Below, one piece after another: positions 1 to 11,719 of a stretch of DNA of 64,000 nucleotides. A program made the position numbers and the translations under genes. Source of the DNA: Parasponia andersonii (taxonomy: Eukaryota > Streptophyta > Magnoliopsida > Rosales > Cannabaceae); NCBI GenBank assembly GCA_002914805.1, contig JXTB01000093.1, positions 580,644-644,643 of the forward strand. Direction: 5' to 3'. Each line of letters begins with the position of its first letter. Position 1 is the first letter of the stretch. Below the pieces are notes generated by a model. The model did no database searches, had not been told where the DNA came from, and saw nothing but the letters and a program-made list of their open reading frames with translations.

Positions 1-335
1 ATTATAACTTTAGTTGAGAATAATCTAGACCATTTGTAAGATCATGCCACTTGGCACGATCATAACTGTTGGTTAGTTTAAGTTTTGCCTATATAAAGGA
101 CCCCTTGGGTTCATTTGTAGACAAGTCTCATTTGTAAGAGTTGTAAGCATTCCAAGAGTAAAACAAAGCTTTCATTCACCTAAACTCTCACATCCTAACC
201 ACTTTATTTCAAAAGCTTACTCTAAATCCCTTTCTTGAGTATTAGTAGGCTGACTTAGTGCGACAGACTGTGCTAAGTGCCGCACAATTGTCTAGTTTGA
301 GGCTAAGGTCGTGACATATAGTTAATAAAGTTATA
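1..335 (+). repeat. LTR-like sequence, probable right-hand part of an LTR
   Basis: A TATATAAAGGACC promoter-like motif near 91-103 is followed by a leader-like stretch that ends close to GTGACA near 311-316. This is the usual layout of an LTR promoter with R and U5. No second copy is present in the window, so neither the family nor the left edge can be fixed. It meets the dead copia coding sequence at about 340. Weak call. Confidence 0.3.
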
Positions 336-339
336 CTTT

Positions 340-2236
340 TAACTAGCTCCATCAAGCTTGTACCTCTTTTCTTTCGGAATCTGAGCATAGCACACACATC
401 CAAAGACTTTCAGATACTTCATAGATGATTTTTTTTCCCATTCCAGGCTTCTATGGGATTTGGTTCCATACTGTTTTGGTGTTCACACCTGTTAATTAGA
501 TATACAGCCGTATAAATAGCTTCAATCCATAAAGTCTTAAGTAGTTTCTTCTCATACAACATAGACTTTGTCATTTCCATAATGGTTTGATTTTTTCTTT
601 CAGATTTTGTTGTAGAGTTCTACATCAATTGTGGTCCATATACAATTGTATACACTAATTCAAGTAGTATTTTCGCTATCCAAGCTACTTTTGGGAATGG
701 CTACCGATGATGCTTCCCAAGTGCATATCCTTCACAAACTTTACTTTTTTCTTTAATTCTTGGAAGCCTATGTACCATATTTTTCTAATGTCGCAGCTTA
801 AGACCTTAAAAATTGAGATACCCAAGCCTTCGGTGCTATAGTCATGAATCATTATTGACTTGTGCCTTCAATGCTCCCTCATTGCCATGCGTGAAATTGA
901 GTAGGAAGCTTTAGTTCTCCATATTTAGCTTTGCCAATAATAATCTCTCGTTTCCCTTGTAATAAATGGTACAGTAATTATCTTCAAAATTCGATAAATA
1001 GCCATTCTCAACTAGTTGCCCAGAACTCAACAAATTTTGATCCAACTCGGAAACATAGAGAATACATCTTGAACATTTCTTTGTTTTACTCCATTGATTC
1101 TTTCGCCTTTTACATCCATAAAGGAACCATTTCTAAACATAACTTTAGAAGTTACTGTACTATCCATGTCAAGAAAAACATTCTTGTTTGCCGTCATATG
1201 ATTAGTGCAATCACTATCTAAGAACTATTTTGTTTTACTATCATTGGAGCAGCTGCTTCTTCCAAGACACACCTCATTCTTCGATTCAAAAGTGCATTGA
1301 TGAGCATAAAATAAGCTTGTCTCACCTTCCTTTTCTACTGCAACACTTGCTTGTTGTAAATTTTGAAATCTATAATCCTTTTGCATATGCCCAAATTTCT
1401 TACAGTTATAATATAGTGGCTTTCTTTTGAACCAACAATCATCTTTAGTGTGGTTATTTCATTTGCAAATCTTACATCGTGTACCTGACCTTCTTCGTTA
1501 ATCTTCTATCAAAATTGCCTCTACCACTGCTCTTGAATTTCTTCCTCTTCCTCTTTGTTTTCCACCTCCAGATGACATTTCCCTTTTTTGTTCATTGTTT
1601 TATGGATGTCTTTCATTACCTAGATTGAAACACACTCTCTACTAGTTTTTCAGAGTGCCATAACATTTTTTGCCTAAATAATATTAAAGAACCCATCAAA
1701 TTTTGGAGACTTAATTTTGACATATCTTTTATTTCTTTGGTAAAACTTTTGAATTAAATTTTTTAGGCAAGTAAATCAAATTCTTCTCTACAAAATATCT
1801 TCACCATATATCTTCATTTGATTAATATTTTATAATTTCATTGTCCTTCATCCTTGTATTTTCAAAATCTTTTCTCAAAGCTTGAAGTTTGATATCTCTT
1901 ACCTTTGAATCTCCGAAGAATTTTTCTTACAAATTTTCTCAAGCATCCTTAGCTTTAGTTGCCCTCAAGATTCTTGGATAAATATGGTCAGCAACAACCT
2001 TATGTAGCAGCATGCACTTGCGTTCTGTTGCTTGTCTTTCCTCAGCTTCTTTTGTTGAGCTTCCAATAGTGTTGTCCCTAGACTTACTTCCGTATACCTA
2101 TCTTCAACTATATCCTACAATCAGCTGCTATTAATGCTTCATCTTCACACACTATAAATCATAGTTTTCTCCATCAAAAACTGGTACATGCAGCTGTTGG
2201 ACGTCCGTACTTGAACCACTTGTGCTGGCCATAGTT
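340..2236 (-). pseudogene. Ty1-copia gag-pol remnant (gag to integrase core)
   Basis: On the minus strand the sequence reads as a decayed copia polyprotein. It opens at about 2236 with MASTSGSS and then VPVFDGENY, a usual copia gag start. A gag (UBN2-type) stretch with many stops follows. A zinc-knuckle remnant (NCKKFGHMQKDC-like) lies near 1375-1430. The gag-pre-integrase region, with TANKNVFLDMDSTVTSKV, lies near 1070-1200. The integrase core end, with WIEAIYTAVYLINR, lies near 480-540 and is followed by KVFGCVC-like residues near 380. Frameshifts and stops occur throughout, and nothing after the integrase is present: reverse transcriptase and RNase H are missing and the copy ends abruptly near 340. 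A dead, truncated retrotransposon; the open stretches inside it are not separate genes. Confidence 0.85.
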
Positions 2237-2297
2237 TTTCTTCTTCGAACTCTCATTTTTCTTCCTTTTTCGGAGGGAAAACTTTGCTGCAAACTCC

Positions 2298-2310
2298 AGT
2301 GCTGATACCA
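2298..2310 (-). other. Primer binding site of the minus-strand copia element
   Basis: The minus strand reads TGGTATCAGCACTGG just upstream of the copia gag start. This is the initiator-methionine tRNA type of primer site that normally follows the 5' LTR (usual form TGGTATCAGAGC). It fixes the element's orientation and places the 5' LTR at higher coordinates. Confidence 0.6.
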
Positions 2311-2600
2311 CAAATATTGGCTGTGATTTCAGCTTAGAAACAATGGGAAAATGGTGTTTTAAGACACTAAAAAGACGTGGATTACTACTGCAATTTTTGA
2401 GAAACAATAGGGGGGAAAATATGGCAAAGCTCTTCATCAAAGGGAGCTAATTCAATTCATATTATAATCTGATTTTTTCAGATCCTCAAACATAAAGGAA
2501 GTGCTAGAAGCTTTCAAGATATATATTGTCTTTTAATCTTAGCCTTACACTTGTTTACATCACAACTATTGACTTACACATAAATAAACTAGAGTAAAAT
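2311..2600 (-). repeat. Probable 5' LTR remnant of the copia element
   Basis: This AT-rich stretch directly abuts the primer binding site on the upstream side, where the 5' LTR belongs. The outer edge cannot be set because the matching 3' LTR is absent. The open stretch at 2174-2440 runs across LTR, primer site and gag and is not a gene. Confidence 0.4.
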
Positions 2601-2635
2601 AACTTAATATAAATAACATTAAGCACTGCAGTATG

Positions 2636-2790
2636 ACGAAGTGGGTTAGCTTAAGTGATAAGAGCACTTACTATTTAGGATTTCGGTTCTAGGTTCAAGT
2701 CACATCAAGAATAGGCATGAAAGCCTATTATCCTTAATAGGACAGGATGAAAATTAGGTAATAGTAGATATTTTTCTTTAATTTATAATA
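2636..2790 (+). mobile_element. Possible tRNA-derived SINE
   Basis: A box A-like motif (TTAGCTTAAGTGATAAG, 2646-2662) is followed about 30 bases later by a box B-like motif (GGTTCAAGTC, 2692-2701). This is the spacing of an internal RNA polymerase III promoter in tRNA-derived SINEs. A T/A-rich tail follows near 2765-2790. No clear target duplication was found, and it does not fold as an intact tRNA by eye. Confidence 0.4.
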
Positions 2791-2982
2791 AGTAGATGGC
2801 AAAATTAAGGAGATTAAACCGACACCAACAAGTTTAAATGTTTAATACAGATATCAAACCTTCATTCCTAGAGAACAAGAGGAATTACAAACTTGGTGAC
2901 GTGCTCAAACAAAATATCAACCTAATGGCGACTTCTCAGCACCGAAAATATAAAACAGTACAAAATATTAAACATAACAGTT

Positions 2983-4302
2983 TCAAATGGCTAATCTGTT
3001 TTTGGTAGCAAATTCAAGAAGCAATGGGTCACGCTCAAACAAGTCCATGTCGTTTTTGCCCAAAGTCACCCAAGCTTCAACTCCTCCTTCTCTCGTGTCC
3101 ATCAACGTGACTAACTTGCTGAGTCCGTTGGCGACAGGAAGAATATTCACCCACGTTGGCTTTCCCCACCCAAAGTCAGCTATCTCGTATAACTTGAAAG
3201 CACACAAACTGGTGACCATCAAGCTATCTGCATCATCTCTTCTAAATAACTCCAATAATTGTTTCGCATCCTCAAGAATCACTTGTAACGCATCTTCTCC
3301 TCCAAGTATTTTGGCTTTGTTTTCGTCGAATTGTCTTCTTATTCCCTCTCTTAATTCAGCAACCATATCTGACAGTTCCAGTTCATGATCATCATATTTT
3401 GTCAGAGCAGGAATGACAAAATTTCCGATCAAGTGTTCCGGCATAGGCGGCTCAGCCCTTTTGCGTATGTCCACAGCTTGTGTCATGAAAAAGGTCTTCT
3501 TTGGTACTCCGACTCTGATTGATCGTGAACCAGCCATTACGCATTTCCATATAAGAGCAGTCACTACTTCAACCCGGCTCGGCTGCTTCACGCGGTCGCC
3601 AGCAGTTTTGGCCTTAAGATCGACAATCGTTTGTTTGTCGAACACAAACAACTTTGTGACACTTTGATCTCCAGCCTTATTCAATTCCTGGGGAGGCGGC
3701 CGGAAGCTGCGATGACGTCCCGGTGGGAAATAGGAAGCGGCGTCAAGCACCGGGACTACCGTTTGACCAGACCCTTTTAAGGTTTCAGCCCAACTCTTGA
3801 TGAACACACTCATTGTTCTTGCATCGAATAACTTGTGCGACGTGCAAACACCAACAGCCAATCCACCGCAGTCGAAGAAAGTGGCTTGAACTTGCAGTAT
3901 AGGCCATGTGCCAGCATCCGGTGATTGGATCGCCGCGGGAAAGAATTGTTCAATGGCTCCAGGATTGTTTGGTTGCTCTAGAAATGTTGAGAGAAGGCCA
4001 TTCAATTTAGCTTCGACGTATGGAGCACCATCGTCGTTGCATTCAATGGTGATGTTGTTTTTTATTCTTCCAGCAAATGGGTAGAAACAAGATAAGGATT
4101 CCGATAGCGATTTCTTTAGCTGCTTCGATTTTTGATCAGGACTACCAGAGGTAACATCAATCTGGGCGGTGTAGAAGTAAACCACACGGCCTTAAATCTC
4201 AGGTGAAAGCTGATCCAAGGAAGAAAGTCGGTAGCTTTTGAGGTGAGGAGGAGTTGGAGAGGAAGGTTTTATAATTTCTCTACTGATGATCTCAACCTTC
4301 AT
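2983..4302 (-). pseudogene. BAHD-1: vinorine-synthase-like BAHD acyltransferase with one nonsense codon
   Basis: The family transfers acyl groups from CoA thioesters to alcohols or amines in the cytosol. From the ATG at 4302 (MKVEII) the frame runs about 439 codons with no intron, the usual family length. The catalytic HxxxD is HKLFD in GVCTSHKLFDAR, YPFAGR is present and the structural DFGWG motif is intact near the C-terminus. The only lesion is codon 37 (4192-4194), TAA where BAHD-2 and BAHD-3 have a tyrosine codon in the context IYGRVV. No ATG suited to restart lies nearby: the next codons start with GTG. The upstream ATG of BAHD-3 is ACG here. A TATA-like GTATATAC lies about 120 bp upstream (4421-4430) and resembles the BAHD-3 promoter. 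Probably a recent pseudogene; a sequencing error is the alternative. Confidence 0.9.
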
Positions 4303-4420
4303 CTCTGCCGTATCTATGATCACTTTTGTTAGATTTCTCACACAATTGAGCTTTTATCGTAAATACTTGATCGTCAGAGACAGAAAGACTCGTGGGAAAC
4401 AGTCTCGTGTGTATGAGTGA

Positions 4421-4430
4421 GTATATACGT
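4421..4430 (-). promoter_or_regulatory. TATA-like motif upstream of BAHD-1
   Basis: GTATATAC lies about 120 bp upstream of the BAHD-1 ATG and is followed by a TCATACACAC segment. BAHD-3 has a matching arrangement near 50555-50580 (ATATATG then TCATACACAC). Conservation between paralogues supports a core promoter; no experiment is implied. Confidence 0.35.
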
Positions 4431-4699
4431 ATGCATAGATACTAGAATGCAGTAAAATAGGATAGAATTCCTGACCTCTTAGGAGTCGAAGAATCGTATC
4501 TAGATATGTATTGAGTTGGCGATTTGACCAACTCTCGTAGTCAGATTATTGAGATTAATTCTAATGATGTGAACTTAATGAATAAATTTGGCATAATGCT
4601 TGTGCACGCAGTATATATATAATATTTATGACCATTTACACTTTGAATTTCATGCCAATACGTACAATGACAACCGTTGATAAATGTACTAGCATGTTG

Positions 4700-4960
4700 T
4701 GCGCATTGTTTCGAATAAATATATATATATATATATAGATTATATGCAATTACATTTTGTATTTTATGCCAATTTGTTACAATGACTAGTAATGCGCAAT
4801 ACTGAAAAGAATGGGAATGTCATGACCTTTAAGGCATTTGATTTTGTAGAATCACCATTGGAATGAAAATAAAGAATGGGAATGTCATGACCGTTAAGGT
4901 GTTTAATTTACACATTGTTTTGAGAGGAAATTAAAAATATATATATATATATATATTCTA
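4700..4960. repeat. AT microsatellites and a 64-bp-spaced direct repeat
   Basis: There are two (AT)n runs, at about 4710-4736 and 4934-4955. Between them a roughly 40-bp unit containing GGGAATGTCATGACC occurs twice (about 4807-4846 and 4871-4912). The copies differ at a few bases, so this is a small local duplication in the BAHD-1 upstream region. The rest of 4303-5150 holds no gene that I can see. Confidence 0.7.
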
Positions 4961-5149
4961 TAGACATATAAACATATATGTCCATTGGATTTACCCATGA
5001 TTCTATCTTAGGTTTCGGAAATAACAAATGTATTCCCTTGAATTAGCAAATCAATATGTATTTCACCTCATAATCTTATTTGGTTTAAATTTAATTCGGT
5101 GAACTTGTAACCAAATAAATATTAACAAGGAAAAAGCAATATTTGTAAA

Positions 5150-7090
5150 ATCTTGTTTTTATTAAGGGCAAAAGAGTCTTTTGACCAAATTTAAAAAAAA
5201 AATCAGATATTTTTCTTCTCTATCTCCCTCGTCCGATCTCTGTTTCTCTCTCACTCATCCTCAGTGTCTCTCTCCCGTTCTCTCTCCCTCCATCGTCTCT
5301 CTCTCTCTCTCTCTTGCCGTTCTCTCTCTTCGGAGTACCCGCCGCCGTACGAGACGAGCGCGCCGCCCAGCCAAAGCTCTGAGGTGCCAGAACAACGTGA
5401 AGCTTCACCGCTGCCGTCGCTCGCCGGCGCCAATTCCGACGAGGAAAAGCTGCAAAACCGATGGCGATCGATTCCTCTCGTCGTGGGCTTTCTTCAGGTA
5501 TATATATCACGATCTCATTTTGTCCGGATTAAAAGTTACAATTTTTGTGTAATTTTAAGTTCGGGTTCGAGTTTTGATCCAAACGTTAGATTTGGTTTTT
5601 GTTATCATTTTTGGAATGTACTCGGAAAATGGTGAAGTTTAATATATATATTGACTATATTTGGTGATCGGCACGAAAAACCATATCTAACAACTTAGAT
5701 TTTATCTCGCTTTACGTGACACCAGACCGGTGTCGGTCTGGACAGGAACTGGTTGAATCATATGTCTAATCTAGCTATTTTTGGTGCTAAGAATTCAGTA
5801 AAGAGGTTTGTTTGTCGATTCAAAGCTCTGTTGAGGAGTAGAATTTTCACAAGTGAGCGATCGAGGGTCTGGAATTGGTTCTTGACCCATTGGCATGATA
5901 TCACTATTCTAGTGAGGTAGGGATTCGATTACTTGATTCAAAAATTAATTTAATTTATGAATTTTATATATTTTCAATAAATATAAAATTTCGTGAAATA
6001 ATTTATAAAAATTATGTTTATGTCCATTTTTTACCTGATTTGAGATATAAACTGCTTGGAAGATACGTCACACTGGTTGGCATGTTATATATACTGTTTT
6101 GGATTGATTTCTGCACGAAATTTGGATTTTGGAATTTTGATAGAAAATAGCTGTTATAATGCCAAAATTTTTAGAAAAATTTAAAATGGTTTGAGAACTC
6201 AGTTTTAAGGATTGGAAGTGATTTGATTAAAGAATGCTGCATGGTTTTTTTGAGATTTTGTAGAAATGGTGCATATCCTTATTACGATGCCCTACATTGG
6301 GTGATCAGACATACGATGCCCCACATCGGTTGATCGGACTTACGGCGCCTTTTTAAATGACCCGGACTTACGAGTGATCCATTACGACACTTCGGATATC
6401 ACGATTGCATACATAGATATATGTTGGTTTGAATGGATATGTACAGGTTTTAATGGATATTATAATGGTTTAAAATGTTTGACCATTGGACTATGATTTC
6501 TACTTGAGTTTTGTGAACTGTTTTGAATAGAATACTGACCATACAGAATCTTCAACATGAATATATTTTAAATATATGTAAGAACTTGTAATTGATTCTC
6601 TACCGGGCATTAACTCACCCCTTTCTTCCTTTCAGGTGGCACTTAGTGTAATTTAGATCAGAAGAGATAAATCGAGGTATTTGCAGAACAATTAGTTTAT
6701 TAATATTTTAGTAATTTCCTACGAGACTTGTGAAATATTTAAATTTGAGTAGGAATTTGGATTTCATGAAACTTTACAAATTAGAATATGAAAACTGGAC
6801 ATGGTTTATATTACTTATGTCTGAGTTTGAGTATGAAATGATTTGTGATGTACGACTATTAAAACAATTATTTTATTTACAGTCTACGTTAAATGAGTGA
6901 TGCATAACTGTGGGATTTTATTTTCATTTAAATATTTTGTTGAGTTCAGTTTTGAAAAATTAGAGTTTCCAAGGCAAAATTTTGAATGAATTGAGTCTTT
7001 TTTATTTAGTTCTTTTTGGTATTTCTAATTTATGAAATGCTCATTCTGCCATTTACCCCGGCCTCGAGTCCTGACGATATTGACAATGGT
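5150..7090 (+). repeat. Decayed Tekay-type LTR relic with CT/GC-rich leader
   Basis: A CT-repeat and GC-rich island (5215-5500) sits in AT-rich DNA and is followed by sequence that can be matched, in order, to the LTR at 52459-55519. Shared pieces include CTAATCTAGCTATTTT with CTAAGAATTCA (near 5765-5800), a GAGGTAGGGATTCGATTA-like segment and a run before GTGGCAC near 6635. The open stretches of 96-123 aa in the island are low-complexity. ATGGCGATCGATTCC at 5461, followed by CTTCAG/GTATATA, could be mistaken for a first exon and splice donor. I read the island as the transcribed leader of an LTR, as in the LTR copies at 11000-11300 and 18230-18560. Edges are approximate. Confidence 0.5.
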
Positions 7091-7112
7091 TGAAAGTAAA
7101 ATAATGAATAAG

Positions 7113-7796
7113 TACTAACCAGGAAAAAGCAACGGTAATGGTTGATAGTAAAATACGTGGTGTCTGAAATAAGTGTGTGTCTGAGAATGTATTTTTTTTT
7201 CATCTGTTGTGGATTCTGACATAGCTATTCGGGCTTTAACGAGTTACCGAAGATCGAACCTCCCTTTCCAATGCTTGTCAACCAGCATTGCTCAAGATAA
7301 ACATTGAGTACCACCTACAACAGACCTTTATAAATTAAATATCGATGCAACATTTTGTAAAGAAAATAGTTCTACGGGATTTGGAGCTGTTATTCGAGAT
7401 TCAAGTGGTGCAGTTTTAGCTTTCTCATGTGGCATTTTGATAGGGCTCACCCTGCTTTTCAAGCTGAATTGATAGCCTTGAGGGAAGGTTTACTCTTAGC
7501 TTCTCACCGTAGTCTTTTTTTTTTTTATATATTATTGAGAGTGATGCTTTAAGCGCTATTAATTTTATGAATACTCGTTTGTTTGATAGTTTGATTGTCA
7601 AATATATAGTTGATCTTATCTCACTTGTAGGAGGTGATAGTTGTCCATACTCTGCCGTCTGTGGGTCTTGGGTATGATGTTTCTTATTCTGGGGATGGAG
7701 ATCATATTCCCTCTATTTTGTTTCGATGTATAGGAAACGTATTTGGTATCTCATTAATAAGTTTTCCTGAACGATCCTTTTGAAAAAAGAAAAAAA
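7113..7796 (+). mobile_element. 5'-truncated LINE copy ending in an RNase H domain, with target duplications
   Basis: The insertion is bounded by an identical 21-bp direct repeat (7092-7112 and 7797-7817). Its right end is A-rich (7782-7796), as expected for target-primed insertion. Inside, from about 7306, the plus strand reads the plant LINE-type RNase H domain: YKLNIDATF, then GFGAVIRDSSG, then, after a frameshift, HPAFQAELIALREGL, with further stops before about 7775. It carries only the 3' end of ORF2. The reading frame is broken, so no protein is expected. Confidence 0.85.
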
Positions 7797-7817
7797 GAAA
7801 GTAAAATAATGAATAAG

Positions 7818-9229
7818 AAGATTCAACATAGAAAATTAAGTCTTCTATGTACATTGTTTTTTTATTTTTTTAAGTCAATCAATATATTTGGGTAGAATTA
7901 TTTTAGACGTCTCATTTGATTTTGACCAAATTATATGGAAAATTGAATTTGTATCAATTTCTAAATCCAAAATGCTATGTTTGTTTAAAAACTAGATGAT
8001 ATATATCATTAAATTTCATATTTGTTCTAAATCTAAGAGATATTTTTGTAAATTTTCTAACCTATAGTCTCACAATCTTAACTAGCCAATTTCTAATTGC
8101 GATAAGATGCCTCTCGCGCTTTTTCACGGTTAGAATATGTACAGAAAATGCCTCAAGCTAATGCTGAGTATAAAGACGTTATGGTGCTGAAGTAACTTGT
8201 GCCATATTTCCAGAGTCATTGCCCAGTATCAAGACACTACCATATTTCCAGAAAAAGCTCGAACGACCTTCGACAAAAAGGTCCCTTCAATTGACAGCCA
8301 CCCACAATAAATTCAATTGGCAAATGTTTAGAAGCAAGCCAAGATTTTGAATAGCGATTTGTTGGTGTGGTATTTGCTCTGAGTCAGTGGTGACATGATT
8401 TGTGGGACAGTGATTTACATCCCATACGTTTTAGCAAAATACCTGAATTAGCTAAAGTTCCAAATCAAAGTGATTTAATGGCCTCCCAAGAATTTCATCA
8501 AAATACTGGTTTCCACTAATGTGTCTCTCAAATTGTCAAATTGGATCAAAATATCTGTTGAAACATATTTGATCAAAATTTATATTGTGAAATGCATTAC
8601 TACGCTTAGTCAAAATATTTAGATAATATATATATACCTCTTTAATTATTAACCCTACTATCAAACACATTTTGATTTGAAAATATATGTAAGTTTTAAA
8701 GATCAATAAATTTGAGTATTTGACATTTTGTAGTAAGTTTAACAGATAATTTTATTACTTGACCAGGGGTTCTTTGTCATTTTTAGACCATGAGGGTATA
8801 TTTTGACCAAATTTGATAAATAGATGTGGTACATTTTTCATTTCTAAAACACAAGAGTAAAAACTGGTATTGTAATAAAACACATGAAATTTTGGTTATT
8901 TTCCCCAACTTCAACGTTAAATTACTCTGCCAAGTTACATATCCCCTCTCTCGTTGTTAAATTTCTGGAACAATTAAGCGTACCGACAATACCTAAATGG
9001 CAGAGAAGCAGGATTGGGGATTTTGTTGTCTATTTCTGTAAAGGAATTTGGTTCATCTTCTTTTAATTCACACGACCGGGTTATATCATTGTTAGCACTT
9101 TCAATGACATTTAATGTCTTTTAATATTTTGATAAATATTTAATCATTTCCGTGTATTATGATACACCTCTTTAGTCAATACCTATCCCGGGAGAGTACA
9201 TTGCATTATAATTTGAAAATCAGAATAGG
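7818..9229. other. Intergenic AT-rich stretch, nothing recognised
   Basis: No coding pattern, RNA gene or bounded repeat can be supported here. The 60-aa open stretch at 8884-9066 has no recognisable features. Confidence 0.6.
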
Positions 9230-9470
9230 CTCATTAATTTATTAGTTAGGAAGCTTGCAGAAGATTGTTAAGTCTAAAAAATGTAGGCTTTGAAATTAGA
9301 AGTTTGAGCCTAGAAAAAGAGAAGAAAATGTTCATGAATAAGTAAATTTATTTAATCTGTCTGGGAGACGTAGCTTTATAGGATTAGAACTCAATTTCCT
9401 TAGGTTTTCGTGTATATTTCCCGATCTTGACTTTCTTCATTCTTACTATTAGATCAAGTCGTATAATACT
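9230..9470 (-). repeat. BAHD upstream block, displaced copy
   Basis: Segments such as AGGAAGCTTGCAGAAGATTG (near 9248) and CCCGATCTTGACTTTCTT (near 9420) match blocks at about 34085-34485. The first also matches 51225-51250, in the region upstream of BAHD-3. This is probably the distal upstream region of BAHD-1, pushed away by the insertions at 5150-7817. Confidence 0.55.
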
Positions 9471-9491
9471 GTTATTGGCTTATTTCTTAAC

Positions 9492-11615
9492 TGTCACGAT
9501 CCAAATTCCGGAGTAATAAGAAAATTTCGCTAGAATTCGAAATTCTTTAATTTATAAAGAAAAAGTTTTAAGAGTTTTAAATTTTTAAAACGGCATAATA
9601 AACAAAAATATTTGGAATTTCAACCAATAAGCCTACCCTACAGTTCATTATCACCAATAAACATAGACTGAATAATTTAGATAATTAAATTCAAATTGTT
9701 AATCGAGCATTACCATTCACACCTCAACATCAAGTTAGTATGGCATATATATTTACAGACATATTCAAAATAGCATAATACATTTATTTAATAAGACTTA
9801 AACACAAGTCTTAAATCCATACCTCTAGCATCACTAAGTCTCTAGAAATCGGAGGAACACCTGTATGTCTAATCTAATCGAAACGGAGAGGCACTGAATG
9901 CCTATACCTACCGAGTAGAGATAGTCAGAAAATAAACCCTGCACGAGTTTATAGGCTCTCACCGAAGGCGAGTGTATTAGTCTGCCTATTACAATACCAT
10001 GCTGTCTAAGATAACTCTCATACATAATCATATAAAATGTGCAATATGTGGAGTCTCAAACAACCATGCAATGGTTTAACATTCTAGACATGCTCTGATT
10101 TTTAAATAGAAATCTATTTTGTACTTAAAAATCCAAAAATATTGTTCCTAAGATTAACCAAATCCCAAGATTAAAACTAGTACAAAATTATATAAAATAT
10201 CCAAAACAGATTACAATGTTTTACAAGTTTACAGTTCATTAAAATAATTATTCAAATAATTTAATTTAATAAAATCACAAAATTTTAGTTTTCTAAATAA
10301 ATTCTAATTTTAATGAAAAATAATAAAAAACAAGGAAATTGAATCATGTACCTTGAAATAGTAATTATGTTGAGCTAGCGACACTAGAAAAGTCCTCTGT
10401 TGATCAGGTGGTTGTTCAGACGATCATTTCCATATTCCAACAAGTTCACTTGAAAAAGTGAATTTTCAAACGAAGCCTCAGATTGAGAAACCGAGATCAC
10501 TATAGAATTCAGAACACCAAAAAATACCAAAAAATATTGGGTTAGCTATAAAGTTTTTCAAAAACTGATTCTAGTGCGGAACCAGCCTGTAGCGTGCAAA
10601 ACGATGCAATTCATGAGCTATTTTATCGATTTTTATACCACTTCAGAAAATAGTGATACTTTATATCTAAATTCATGTCCCGATCTCACCGAGTCCAAAT
10701 TTGAAGTTAGAATACAGTTTCTAGGTCCTCAGGATTATATGGGCTCAAAAATCCAAAAACATACCACATTTTGAAAATAATTAGAAAAATGCCACTTTTT
10801 CATATTGATAATTAATGATATTCTCATTATCGTTTCAATACGTCAAAATCATGAGACTTCATGTTTAACTCTTTTCCTTCACGTGGTATAATTTTTTCTC
10901 GGCAAAATAACTCAATTCTGAAATAATTAGAAAAATGCCACAAAATTTAAAATTATAAAAGGCTACAGTAACCAACTTCTCACCAGAGTCGAGTTAGAGA
11001 TTGAGAGTGGTCAGAAATGAAAGCAAGCATCGAGACGAGTTCAACGGCGGTGACGACGAGTTGATTGAACGTCGGAGGAAGAAACGGAGGGCAAAAAACT
11101 ATTCTGGTGGTGGTGATTTCGGGAGGTCTTTTCTCCGGCGAGATGCGGCGGTTCATGGCGGCAACACCCGGCATGGCTTCGTCGGCTTCTCCTGGTCACG
11201 GCGGGCCAACGCGTCGGGCTGCTAGGTTGGCGATGAGCTCTCATGTGAACAATAACCAAAGATGTGTTTGAAGGGCCTTTGCGGAGAAGAAGAAGAAAAT
11301 GGGGGGTTTAAGTGAAATTTTCAAAAACTGTAGATAGTGGTACACATGGCATAATCTGGTTTGACCGAAAAAAAGTTTTTGAAATTCCATTTTGGCCATA
11401 AATTTTAAAAAGATTCTTTCACTTTTGTCCCTCTTTAATTATATTTTTGTCAATAGTTTGTAATTTCTTTTTTACTTTTGCCCTAAATACACTTAGACTT
11501 AAATGTGTCCATATTCATCTTAGATTTAATTAATTAAATATCTGAAAATTCAAAATTACAAGTTTTCCTTTGACCAAAAATTATACTTTACCCTTAAAAA
11601 ATTTTGGATTTTACA
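9492..11615 (-). repeat. 3' LTR of the Tekay-like element (LTR A)
   Basis: It aligns with 16373-18863 along its length. Relative to that copy it lacks a 330-360-bp segment near 9830, and the block 10150-10427 is in the opposite orientation. A GC-rich island (11000-11270) encodes, on the sense strand, a small open frame that is also open in the other LTR. Confidence 0.92.
10980..11174 (-). other. Small LTR open frame, 64 aa, copy A
   Basis: It starts MPGVAAMN and ends HSQSLTRLW. Its counterpart in the other LTR (18228-18422) has the same length and is open throughout, with many amino-acid differences but no stop or frameshift. It lies in the sense orientation of the element, inside the GC-rich leader-like island. 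No family is recognised. It could be an unselected open frame in GC-rich sequence. Confidence 0.35.
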
Positions 11616-11630
11616 TCCTTTCCCCTTTAA
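11616..11630 (-). other. Polypurine tract of the Tekay-like element
   Basis: The minus strand reads TTTTAAAGGGGAAAGGA directly before the LTR start TGTAAAATCC. This is the plus-strand primer position for gypsy elements and fixes the minus orientation. Confidence 0.8.
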
Positions 11631-11719
11631 AAGAATTTTGTCTCGAAATTCAAATATAAAGGTCAAAGTACAACTTCAAGTTGAAAGTTAAACAAATAAG
11701 AATATTTTTCATAGATTTC

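Noticed and set aside
2987-3667. Plus-strand frames of 133 and 84 aa opposite BAHD-1, with similar ones opposite BAHD-2 and BAHD-3
   Set aside because: They are mirror frames of the conserved BAHD coding sequence and recur only because the sense gene is conserved.
5181-5635. Overlapping open frames of 60-123 aa on both strands in the CT/GC-rich island
   Set aside because: They are low-complexity (serine/leucine or arginine/glutamate runs from CT repeats), overlap each other on opposite strands, and the island matches the leader part of related LTRs.
9834-10031. 65-aa frame in LTR A
   Set aside because: Not open in the matching part of LTR B.
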